NCBI GenBank assembly: GCA_033722675.1 | Contig: JAWVYO010000058.1 | Coordinates: 1 to 14,966, forward strand | DNA from: DATHYU01 sp033722675 | GTDB lineage: Bacteria > Actinomycetota > Acidimicrobiia > Spongiisociales > UBA11373 | Direction: 5' to 3' | Length of the DNA: 14,966 nt | Part shown: in pieces, positions 8,461 to 14,691 of the stretch | How positions within the stretch are numbered: the stretch's first letter is position 1 | How the letters are laid out: the number at the start of each line of letters is the position of its first letter | Translations under genes and position numbers: made by a program | The notes under the pieces: model-generated | What the model was told of the DNA's origin: nothing | What the model saw: the letters and a program-made list of their open reading frames with translations, nothing else | The model's database searches: none

Positions 8461-9731
8461 CACGCCACCTTCCCCTCACGAACCGACACCCGGCCACCCA
8501 CCACCACATGACGCGCCGCCCCGCGCAACGTGGCGCCGAGGAACGGACTGTTGCGGGACTTCGACCGGGACTGGTCGAACACCCACTCGACGTCGGGGTC
8601 CACCACCGACAGCGTCGCCGGGCCCCCGACCGCCGGGAGGAGACCGTGGTGGAGGAGCCCCCCGATCCGTGCCGGACGAACGGCCATCCGGTCGAAGAAG
8701 GTCTCGATGTCGGGGTCGAGCGCATCCAGGACGAGCGGGATCGCGGTCTCCAGTCCGGTGACGCCCCGCGGCGCCTCCTCGAAGGGGACGTCCTTCTCGT
8801 GGGCGGCGTGGGGTGCATGGTCGGTGGCGACGGCATCGATCACCCCCGACGCCAGCGCCTCGCGCAGTGCGGCCACGTCGTCGGGTGTGCGAAGCGGCGG
8901 GTACATCTTGTAGGCCGAATCGGTGCCCAGCGTGGCCGTGTGATCGAGGACGAGATGGTGGGGGGCCACCTCCGCCGTCACCGGCAGCCCCTCGTCCTTG
9001 GCGCGTCGGACGAGCTCCACCGTTCCGGCCGTGGACACGTGCTGGACGTGGTAGGCGACCCCGGTCAGGCGCACGAGGGCGAGGTCGCGAGCGACGACGG
9101 TCTCCTCCGCCTCGGCGGGGATGCCGGTCATGCCGAGCCTCGCCGACACGGCGCCCTCGTGCAGATGCCCGCCGCGCGACAGGCCGACGTCCTCGGCGTG
9201 CTGCGCGACCACGGCCCCCAGATCCGCCAGGTACTCCATGGCCCGCCGCAGCAGGCCGGCGTCGGCCACCGAGTCGCCGTCGTCGGAGAACACCCGCACC
9301 CCCGCTGCCCAGAGCTCGTCGAGGTGGGCGAGGCGCTCCCCGGCCCGTCCCGCCGTGATCGCTCCGGCCACGGCGACGTCGACGAGGCCGACCCGCCGCC
9401 CCCGATCGGCGATGTGGGCCGCCAGATGGCCGCTGTCGATCGCCGGGTCGGTGTTCGGCATGGCGACCACCGCGGTGAAGCCACCTGCGGCTGCGGCCGC
9501 CGATCCGCTCGCGACGTCCTCCTTCCATTCCTGGCCGGGCTCCCGGAGGTGGACGTGGAGGTCGACCAGGCCCGGACCGACCCAGCAGCCGGAACAGTCG
9601 AGGATCTCGGCCCCGGCCGTGTCGACGTCCCGTCCGAGCGCGGTGATCGTGCCGTCCTCGACACGCACGTCCGCCTCGACGGCGCCCTCGCCGGTCAGCA
9701 CCGTGCCGCCTCGCAGCAGGATCGCAGTCAT
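8457..9731 (-). CDS. pyrC: Dihydroorotase, class I type
   Basis: This zinc amidohydrolase cyclises carbamoyl aspartate to dihydroorotate. It has 424 residues, the usual length of the long (class I) form that forms a complex with PyrB in some bacteria. Metal-site motifs are DLHVHLREPG with His59, His61 and Arg63, FSDDGD with Asp150/Asp151, AQHAED with His178, HVQHVS with His231 and ATDHAPH with Asp304. MPNTDP at 91-96 and YKMYPPLR at 274-281 are substrate-region motifs, so the enzyme looks catalytically intact. The ATG overlaps the pyrB stop as ATGA. A longer open frame to 10055 lies wholly within pyrB and is a shadow. The last ~70 bases already show the G-ending codon style of carA. Confidence 0.98.
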   Translation of the reverse strand: MTAILLRGGTVLTGEGAVEADVRVEDGTITALGRDVDTAGAEILDCSGCWVGPGLVDLHVHLREPGQEWKEDVASGSAAAAAGGFTAVVAMPNTDPAIDSGHLAAHIADRGRRVGLVDVAVAGAITAGRAGERLAHLDELWAAGVRVFSDDGDSVADAGLLRRAMEYLADLGAVVAQHAEDVGLSRGGHLHEGAVSARLGMTGIPAEAEETVVARDLALVRLTGVAYHVQHVSTAGTVELVRRAKDEGLPVTAEVAPHHLVLDHTATLGTDSAYKMYPPLRTPDDVAALREALASGVIDAVATDHAPHAAHEKDVPFEEAPRGVTGLETAIPLVLDALDPDIETFFDRMAVRPARIGGLLHHGLLPAVGGPATLSVVDPDVEWVFDQSRSKSRNSPFLGATLRGAARHVVVGGRVSVREGKVAW

Positions 9732-10642
9732 GCGTTCTCCCCGCCGAGGAGCCGGAACAGGACGGCCATCCGCACCGCGACGCCCATCCGGACCTGGTCG
9801 AGGACGAGGGACCGGGGGTCGTCGGCCACCTCGTCGGCGATCTCGACGCCCCGGTTCATCGGTCCGGGATGCATCACGACGGCGTCCGGGCGCATCGCGG
9901 CGAAGCGCTCCGCCGTCAGGCCGAAACGGCTGACGTACTCGGGCAGCGACGGGAACACGGCGGTTCCGCCACGCTCCGCCTGCACCCGCAGCAGGTAGAC
10001 GACGTCGGCCGTCCTCACGACCTCGTCGATGGACGAGGCGATCGCGACGGGCCACCCGTCCACCTGCACGGGGAGCAGCGTTCGCGGCGCCACGAGGGTC
10101 ACGCGGGCGCCCAGCGCCGAGAAGGCGTTCACACCGGATCGGGCGACCCGTGAGTGTCGGATGTCCCCGACGATGGCGACCTCGAGGCCCTCGACCTTGC
10201 CGAAGTGACGACGCACGGTGAGCGCGTCCAGCAGCGCCTGCGTCGGATGCTGGTGCGCTCCGTCGCCCCCGTTCACGACCGGGACGCCGGACCAGGCCGC
10301 CACCCGCGCCGCCGCGCCCACCGCCCGGTGACGCACCACCATGAGGTCGGCACCCATGGCGCGCAGCGTGAGCACCGTGTCCTTGAGGCTCTCGCCCTTC
10401 GACAGCGACGACGTGCCCGGTGAGAAGCTGAGCGTGTCGGCCGACAGCGCCTTGGCGGCCCGTTCGAAGGAGAGTCGGGTACGGGTCGACGGCTCGAAGA
10501 ACACCGTGGCCACCGTCTTGCCGCGCAGCGCGGGGACCTTCGGAATCGGCCGGTCCAGGACGTCCACGAAGCCGTCGGCGTCGTCGAGGATCGCCTCGAG
10601 GTCGTCCCGGGTCGCGTCCTCGAGCCCCAACAGGTGCTTCAC
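9728..10642 (-). CDS. pyrB: Aspartate carbamoyltransferase catalytic subunit
   Basis: This enzyme condenses carbamoyl phosphate with aspartate. It has 304 residues, normal for the catalytic chain. The carbamoyl-phosphate loop FFEPSTRTRLSFE at 48-60 (Ser52-Thr53-Arg54-Thr55-Arg56), the SLSKGESLKDT loop with Lys82, HPTQALLD at 132-139, DIRHSRVARS at 160-169, LLRVQAER at 217-224 and HPGPMNRGVEI at 258-268 are all present. HPTQALLD distinguishes it from ornithine carbamoyltransferase, which has HPCQ. No pyrI regulatory subunit is present, as is usual for PyrR-controlled operons. The GTG start overlaps the pyrR stop as GTGA, which implies translational coupling to the regulator. Confidence 0.98.
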   Translation of the reverse strand: MKHLLGLEDATRDDLEAILDDADGFVDVLDRPIPKVPALRGKTVATVFFEPSTRTRLSFERAAKALSADTLSFSPGTSSLSKGESLKDTVLTLRAMGADLMVVRHRAVGAAARVAAWSGVPVVNGGDGAHQHPTQALLDALTVRRHFGKVEGLEVAIVGDIRHSRVARSGVNAFSALGARVTLVAPRTLLPVQVDGWPVAIASSIDEVVRTADVVYLLRVQAERGGTAVFPSLPEYVSRFGLTAERFAAMRPDAVVMHPGPMNRGVEIADEVADDPRSLVLDQVRMGVAVRMAVLFRLLGGENA

Positions 10643-11163
10643 GCCGCCTCCTCGATGTCGACCCCGTCCTCGCCGTCGGCCTCGGTCACCCGCACCCGCA
10701 CCCGCTGTTCCGCCGCGGTGGGGAGGTTCTTGCCGACATAGTCGGCCCGGATCGGGAGCTCACGGTGTCCGCGATCCACGAGCACCGCCACCTCGACCCG
10801 GCGGGGCCGCCCGAGATCGGCGAGGGCGTCGAGGGCGGCGCGGATGGTGCGGCCCGTGTAGAGGACGTCGTCGACGAGCACGACGTCGCGGTCGTCGATC
10901 CCCCCCGGCACCGACGTCGGACCCACCCGGGTGCGCGGTCGTCGGTCGAGGTCGTCGCGGTACAGGGCGATGTCCAGCTCCCCGACCGGGACGGTGTGAT
11001 CCAGATCACCGAGCGCGTCGCCGACACGGGCAGCGAGGGGAACGCCCCGGGAGTGGATGCCGACGAGCACGACGTCCTCGGTGCCGCGGTGCCGTTCGAC
11101 GATCTCGTGGGCGATGCGCCGCAGCGCCCGCCCCAGATCGGCCTCGTCCATGACCCGGGTCAC
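10639..11163 (-). CDS. pyrR: Pyrimidine operon regulator PyrR / uracil phosphoribosyltransferase
   Basis: PyrR binds a hairpin in pyr mRNA when UMP or UTP is high, and many family members also have uracil phosphoribosyltransferase activity. The 174 residues match the family. The PRPP signature VLVDDVLYTGRTI spans 95-107. LVGIHSRG at 33-40, GELDIALYRDD at 61-71 and the strongly conserved LVDRGHRELPIRADYVGKN at 128-146 place it firmly in PyrR rather than other phosphoribosyltransferases. The GTG at 11163 has GAGGA 7 bases upstream and overlaps the stop of an 8-codon leader ORF as GTGA. An internal ATG at 11151 would also leave the conserved core intact. It heads the operon right after its own RNA target, so feedback on its own synthesis is likely. 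Confidence 0.97.
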   Translation of the reverse strand: MTRVMDEADLGRALRRIAHEIVERHRGTEDVVLVGIHSRGVPLAARVGDALGDLDHTVPVGELDIALYRDDLDRRPRTRVGPTSVPGGIDDRDVVLVDDVLYTGRTIRAALDALADLGRPRRVEVAVLVDRGHRELPIRADYVGKNLPTAAEQRVRVRVTEADGEDGVDIEEAA

Positions 11164-11186
11164 GCCGGGGTCCTCGCGTCGTACAT
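11160..11186 (-). CDS. Putative 8-codon leader ORF coupled to pyrR
   Basis: An ATG at 11186 is preceded at a 7-nt spacing by a strong Shine-Dalgarno AAGGAG (11199-11194) and opens a reading frame of eight codons, MYDARTPA, ending in TGA at 11162-11160. That stop overlaps the pyrR GTG by 4 nt, the same arrangement used by most genes downstream. Its Shine-Dalgarno is the 3' arm of the PyrR hairpin, so repression would act on this ORF first and reach pyrR through coupling. No homology can be judged at this length. Translation is inferred only from the initiation signals and geometry. Confidence 0.5.
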   Translation of the reverse strand: MYDARTPA

Positions 11187-11193
11187 AGGCCCA

Positions 11194-11228
11194 CTCCTTG
11201 CCGGCCTCACGGGACCGGCCTTAAAGGA
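11194..11228 (-). promoter_or_regulatory. PyrR-binding RNA hairpin that sequesters a Shine-Dalgarno sequence
   Basis: The minus-strand RNA forms a 7-bp upper stem, GCCGGUC (11219-11213) with GGCCGGC (11206-11200), closing the hexaloop CCGUGA (11212-11207). This matches the known PyrR loop pattern UC-CNGNGA-GG. Below a one-sided bulge UAAG (11223-11220), a lower stem pairs UCCUU (11228-11224) with AAGGA (11199-11195), which is part of the Shine-Dalgarno AAGGAG of the leader ORF. This layout fits translational repression: PyrR with UMP/UTP stabilises the hairpin and hides the ribosome site. Translational control by PyrR is established in Mycobacterium smegmatis. No intrinsic terminator with a U-tract is visible, so a Bacillus-style attenuator is unlikely. 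Position directly before pyrR strongly supports the call. Confidence 0.88.
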
Positions 11229-11239
11229 CGTCCGGCGGC

Positions 11240-11245
11240 AGATTA
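11240..11245 (-). promoter_or_regulatory. Possible -10 element of the pyr operon promoter
   Basis: TAATCT on the minus strand fits the TANNNT -10 pattern of actinobacterial housekeeping sigma factors. It would start transcription about 7 nt downstream, near 11233, just before the PyrR hairpin begins at 11228. No convincing -35 is found 16-19 nt upstream. The position is attractive because it gives a short leader containing the complete hairpin, but the box alone is weak evidence. Readthrough from nusB is also possible. Confidence 0.35.
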
Positions 11246-11271
11246 CACCATTGATCTTCCCGGCCGGATTC

Positions 11272-11288
11272 CACCGCCTGCGGCGGTG
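11272..11288. other. Perfect 7-bp inverted repeat in the nusB-pyrR gap
   Basis: CACCGCC (11272-11278) and GGCGGTG (11282-11288) flank a 3-base spacer and would form a very stable GC hairpin in RNA from either strand. No T-tract follows on either side, so a canonical intrinsic terminator is not supported. It lies about 27 bases upstream of the candidate pyr -10 box and could be a weak terminator for the aro-nusB transcript, a protein-binding site, or part of the local repeat family. Confidence 0.45.
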
Positions 11289-11300
11289 AACAGACGCCGG

Positions 11301-11455
11301 TCCCTGCTGGCCGCTCCGCTGAGGCCGTTCCGGGCCACGGAGGCCGAATCACTTCTGTCTGGCGCGGGCGACTCCCTGCGGTCGCTGCGCTCCCCCGGAA
11401 ACCCGTCCGGGTGCCGCCGCGGGGTGAACCGAGGCACACGCCCCGCTCCGCTCGG
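11301..11455. repeat. Degenerate GC-rich intergenic repeats between nusB and pyrR
   Basis: Two copies of a ~20-base motif are visible on the plus strand: TCCCTGCTGGCCGCTCCGCT at 11301-11320 and TCCCTGCGGTCGCTGCGCT at 11373-11391. They differ by one indel and three substitutions. A third, partial copy (CCCCGCTCCGCT) lies at 11441-11452, and both the first and third are preceded by a GGTGAAC motif. Together with the 7-bp hairpin they fill most of the 299-base gap. This looks like a small extragenic repeat family typical of GC-rich actinobacterial genomes. No coding function is apparent. Confidence 0.4.
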
Positions 11456-11462
11456 GCCGCCC

Positions 11463-12035
11463 TCAGCCCCGGACGCGGTCGGCGACGGCGCCGAGGACAC
11501 CGTTGACGAAGGAGCCGCTTCGCTCCGTCGAGTAGGCCTTCGCCAGGCGGACGGCCTCGGAGATGATCACCGGGGTGGGGATGTCGGGGAGATGCGAGAG
11601 TTCCCAGGTGGCGATCCGCAGCACGGCGCGGTCGACCGGGGCCATGCGGGCCACGCGCCAGCCGGTGGCGGCTTCCTCCAGATGGGCGTCGAGTTCGGCC
11701 CGGTCGTCCCAGACGGAGCCGGCGAGATCCGCCGCCTGGTCGGAGGCGGTCGCCGTGTCGGGGGCCCGACGCCGCTGCTCGGCCTCGTAGAGGAGGGCCA
11801 GGGCGTCGTCGCGCCGGAACACCCGGACGATGCGTCCCAGGGCGTCGTCGTCGACCAGCAGCTCGTCGGGCCCGGCGTCGGGCTCCTGGTTGGCCATCCA
11901 CACGGCGGCGGCGGCGTCGCGGTACGCCTCCATGTCGCCGTGGTCGGCCTGACGAACGAGGCGGGAGACGTCTCGTCCGGCGGTGGCGGCGTCGACGAGG
12001 GTTCGGGCGAGGTCCGCGACCCGGTCGTCGGTCAC
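11463..12035 (-). CDS. nusB: Transcription antitermination factor NusB, N-terminally extended
   Basis: NusB binds boxA RNA with NusE (S10) in rRNA antitermination complexes. The C-terminal half is clear: GWRVARMAPVDRAVLRIATWEL at about 125-145, TPVIISEAVRLAK at 154-166, and the terminal GSFVNGVLGAVADRV. RRDDALALLYEAEQ at 74-87 corresponds to the first NusB helix, which in ordinary NusB sits near the N-terminus. This protein therefore carries about 70 extra residues, helical-looking and containing the segment MEAYRDAAAAVWMANQ, for 190 in total against the usual 130-160. The GTG start overlaps the efp stop as GTGA, supporting the long form. Internal starts (ATG at codon 47, GTG at codon 72) lack good ribosome sites. 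A 299-base gap separates it from pyrR. Confidence 0.88.
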   Translation of the reverse strand: MTDDRVADLARTLVDAATAGRDVSRLVRQADHGDMEAYRDAAAAVWMANQEPDAGPDELLVDDDALGRIVRVFRRDDALALLYEAEQRRRAPDTATASDQAADLAGSVWDDRAELDAHLEEAATGWRVARMAPVDRAVLRIATWELSHLPDIPTPVIISEAVRLAKAYSTERSGSFVNGVLGAVADRVRG

Positions 12036-12592
12036 GTGACCCTGGTCATGTACTCCCCGGAGCGGGTGTCGACCTTGATGCGGTCGCCCTGCTCGACGAA
12101 GAGTGGGACCTGGACCTTCAGACCCGTCTCGGTCTCGACCTGCTTCGTCGCCGAGGACACGCGATCACCCTTGACGGCGGGCTCGGCGTAGGTGACGTCC
12201 AGTTCCACCGAGGCGGGCAGGTCGATGCCGATGGGTTTGCCCTCGTACATGGACAGCACCGCGGTCGCCCCCTCGACGAGGTAGTTGGCGGCGTCGCCCA
12301 CGAGGTCGCGCGGCACGGCCATCTGGGCATAGGTCTCGAGGTCCATGAAGTGCATGCCGAGGTCGTCGGCGTAGATGAACTGATGATCGCGACGGTCGAC
12401 GATCGCCTGCTCCACCGGCTCCCCGGCCCGGAACGTCCGGTCGACCACGACGCCGGAGACGATGTTCTTCAGCTTCATGCGGACGAAGGCCTTGCCCTTG
12501 CCCGGCTTCACGTGCTGGTACTCGACGATCTGGAAGATCCCGTCGTCGAGATCGAGGGTCATGCCCGGCTTGACGTCGTTCGTGGAGATCAT
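12032..12592 (-). CDS. efp: Translation elongation factor P
   Basis: EF-P binds between the ribosomal P and E sites and relieves stalling at proline runs. The 186 residues match the family. The KOW-like domain I begins MISTNDVKPGM and contains the tip loop KPGKGKAF, with Lys32 as the residue that reaches the peptidyl-transferase centre. Domain II and domain III (OB folds) follow, ending with the family signature region TGLKVQVPLFVEQGDRIKVDTRSGEY. The usual actinobacterial tip reads PGKGP with an unmodified lysine, whereas here the position after the second Gly is Lys (PGKGK). No modification gene (epmA, earP or ymfI type) is in the window. The ATG overlaps the pepQ stop as ATGA, and it overlaps nusB by 4 nt downstream. 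Confidence 0.97.
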   Translation of the reverse strand: MISTNDVKPGMTLDLDDGIFQIVEYQHVKPGKGKAFVRMKLKNIVSGVVVDRTFRAGEPVEQAIVDRRDHQFIYADDLGMHFMDLETYAQMAVPRDLVGDAANYLVEGATAVLSMYEGKPIGIDLPASVELDVTYAEPAVKGDRVSSATKQVETETGLKVQVPLFVEQGDRIKVDTRSGEYMTRVT

Positions 12593-13650
12593 GTCGCGTT
12601 CGGCTCCCGTGCAGAGTTGGTCAGGACGTCGGGGCCGTCGGCCGTCACGAGGACCATGTCCTCGATGCGCACGCCGCCGATCCCCGGCAGGTAGACGCCG
12701 GGTTCGACGGTGACGACGTCGCCGACGCGCAGCGGGTCGTCGTTGCCCCGACGCAGCCACGGTGCCTCGTGGATCTCGAGACCCACCCCGTGGCCCGTGC
12801 TGTGGAGGAAGTGCTCCTCGTACCCGTGACGCCGGAGCACCTCCCGGCACGCGGCGTCGACATCCCCGCAGGCCGTGCCTGCGACGACCGCGTCGATGCC
12901 CGCCTGCTGGGCTTCGGCGACCACGGCGTGGACCTCCACCATGACCTCGGGCACGTCCCCGAGCCAGACCGTCCGGCTCATGTCGGAGTGGTACCCGTCC
13001 ACGACACAGCCGTAGTCGAGGAGGAGCAGCCCGTCACCCACGGAACGGGAGCCCGCTCGATAGTGCGGGATGGACGCGCCCGCGTCCGCCGCCACGATCG
13101 GCTCCCAGCCTGCCGCCACCGCACCCTCGGACCGCATGGCATCCACGAGCAGCCAGCCGAGCTCGGCCTCCGAGCCGGCGCGGTCGACCAGTTCGGCGAG
13201 GCGGTCGAAGGCGGCATCGCCGGCCGCGGCGGCCCGGCGGAGGGCCTCGACCTCGTCGGCGTCCTTCGTGCGCCGCAGCTCCTCGACGGCCCCCGTCGTG
13301 GGCTCGGCCGTGGCGCCGGTCTCCCGTTCGAAGGCCCGGGCGAAGTCCCAGGTCACGCCGGCCGCCTCGAGCCCCACGGTCGCCGCGCCGTCCACCGCCT
13401 CCGTGAGGGCGTCCCAGAGGCCGGTCCTCGCCACCGAGAGCCGGGTCCCGTTCAGGGCGCCGACGAGGGGCTCGGCCAGCTCGCCGTATCGGCCGTCGGT
13501 CACGAAGACGGCCTCGCCCTCGGGGCGTACGAGGAGGTGCCCGAGGCTCCCGGTGAACCCGGTGAGGTACCGCACGTTGGGGCCGTGGCTGACGAGCAGC
13601 GGCGCGTCGAGACGGCTCCGCAGCTCGTCCAGGCGCGCGGCGTGGTCCAT
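12589..13650 (-). CDS. pepQ: M24 family Xaa-Pro peptidase (PepQ/PepP-like)
   Basis: This is a dinuclear-metal pita-bread peptidase that cleaves N-terminal Xaa-Pro bonds or Xaa-Pro dipeptides. The 353 residues comprise an N-terminal creatinase-like domain (~1-125, with NVRYLTGFTGS) and a catalytic domain. All five expected metal ligands are present: Asp212 (LLLDYG), Asp223 (YHSDMSRT), His287 (STGHGVGLEIHE), Glu316 (VTVEPGVY) and Glu330 (VRIEDMV). His196 and His294 are the usual accessory catalytic residues. Cytosolic, with no signal peptide. The ATG directly abuts the aroB stop (TGAATG), and the 3' end overlaps efp. The aroB-pepQ-efp-nusB order is conserved in Actinobacteria. Substrate class (aminopeptidase or dipeptidase) cannot be decided from sequence alone. 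Confidence 0.93.
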   Translation of the reverse strand: MDHAARLDELRSRLDAPLLVSHGPNVRYLTGFTGSLGHLLVRPEGEAVFVTDGRYGELAEPLVGALNGTRLSVARTGLWDALTEAVDGAATVGLEAAGVTWDFARAFERETGATAEPTTGAVEELRRTKDADEVEALRRAAAAGDAAFDRLAELVDRAGSEAELGWLLVDAMRSEGAVAAGWEPIVAADAGASIPHYRAGSRSVGDGLLLLDYGCVVDGYHSDMSRTVWLGDVPEVMVEVHAVVAEAQQAGIDAVVAGTACGDVDAACREVLRRHGYEEHFLHSTGHGVGLEIHEAPWLRRGNDDPLRVGDVVTVEPGVYLPGIGGVRIEDMVLVTADGPDVLTNSAREPNAT

Positions 13651-14691
13651 TCAGTCCTCCTCGATGCCGACGGCGGTCAGGGCGGCGTCGAGCGTAGCCG
13701 GGTCGACGTGGCGAACCGTCGGGGTCCCGACCCGTTCGAGCAGCACGAAGCGGACGCCGGCGGCGTCGCGCTTCTTGTCGAGGCCGACGAGGCTCGTGAC
13801 GGCCCCGCGACCGACACCCGGGGCCGCCACGGGCAGCCCGAGCGCCTCGATGACGGCCCGCTGCCGGGCCTCGTCGGGGAACCCGACGGCCAGGGCGGAG
13901 GCCCGCCCGGCCGCGATCATCCCGATCGCCACGGCGTGCCCGTGCGGCAACCCGGCCGCCACCTCGACCGCGTGGCCCACCGTGTGCCCGTAGTTGAGGT
14001 GCGCTCGCTCCCCCGACTCCCGAAAGTCCCGCTCCACGATGCCGGCCTTGACGGCGACGGCCCGGCGGACCAGCTCCTCGAGGTCGGCGCCCAGCCCGTG
14101 CCGCTCGTACCGATCGACGATCACCGGGTCGCCGATCAGGCCCGCCTTGAGCACCTCCGCCGCCCCCTCCCGGAGGAGATCCTCGGGGAGCCGATCGAGG
14201 AGGTCGACGTCGACGACGACCCGTGCCGGATGGCGGAACACGCCCACGAGGTTCTTGCCGCCCACGTTGATCCCGGTCTTCCCGCCGATCGACGCGTCGA
14301 CCGCCCCCAGCAGCGTCGTGGGGACCAGCACCGCCTCGACGCCGCGCAGGTAGGTGGCGGCGGCGAAGCCGGCCACGTCGGTGAGGGCGCCCCCGCCGAC
14401 GCCGACGATCGTGTCGTCCCGGGTGAGCCCGAGCTCGTTGAGCCACTCATAGGTGTCGCCCACGGCAGCCAGCGTCTTCGCCTCCTCGCGGTCGGGGAGG
14501 ACGCGTACGTCCGCCGCCACGCCCCCGCTCCGGAGCCCCCGGGCCAGCGAGCGGGCCAGCCGGGCCACCGAGGGCTGCGCGAGGATCGCGGTCCGCCGCC
14601 GCCCGTCCCGCTCCGGCAGCAAACCGTCGGCCGAGGCCACCCCCCGCCCCACGACGACCGAACTCGCGTCGCCGATCAGGATGCGTTCCAC
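13651..14691 (-). CDS. aroB: 3-dehydroquinate synthase
   Basis: This enzyme converts DAHP to 3-dehydroquinate using NAD and a divalent metal, step two of the shikimate pathway. With the GTG at 14691 the product has 346 residues, the family norm. Motifs are VGVGGGALTDVAGFAAATYLRG at 97-117 (NAD-binding GGG and the conserved Asp), PTTLLGAVDASIGGKTGIN at 124-142, and GKNLVGVFRHP at 145-155. Metal-ligand motifs are AAEVLK with Glu179, GHTVGHA at 235-241 and HGHA at 250-253. The start is supported by GGTGGAGG just upstream and by the family-like opening ERILIGDASSVVVG. It overlaps aroK by 16 nt. The in-frame extension to 14886 lies inside aroK and is rejected. Confidence 0.97.
   Translation of the reverse strand: MERILIGDASSVVVGRGVASADGLLPERDGRRRTAILAQPSVARLARSLARGLRSGGVAADVRVLPDREEAKTLAAVGDTYEWLNELGLTRDDTIVGVGGGALTDVAGFAAATYLRGVEAVLVPTTLLGAVDASIGGKTGINVGGKNLVGVFRHPARVVVDVDLLDRLPEDLLREGAAEVLKAGLIGDPVIVDRYERHGLGADLEELVRRAVAVKAGIVERDFRESGERAHLNYGHTVGHAVEVAAGLPHGHAVAIGMIAAGRASALAVGFPDEARQRAVIEALGLPVAAPGVGRGAVTSLVGLDKKRDAAGVRFVLLERVGTPTVRHVDPATLDAALTAVGIEED

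Noticed and set aside
7345..8511. 388-codon open frame on the plus strand
   Set aside because: Antisense to carA; Arg/His/Pro-rich product explained by carA's G-ending codons. No domain visible.
8508..9998. 496-codon open frame on the plus strand
   Set aside because: Antisense to pyrC and part of pyrB, both intact enzymes with complete active sites.
9732..10055. N-terminal extension of pyrC
   Set aside because: Lies wholly in pyrB; Arg-rich shadow. The ATG at 9731 with ATGA overlap gives the family start.
11164..11240. Bacillus-type terminator/antiterminator attenuator before pyrR
   Set aside because: The leader from the possible promoter to pyrR is only about 70 nt and contains no hairpin followed by a U-tract. 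The single visible hairpin blocks a ribosome site instead.
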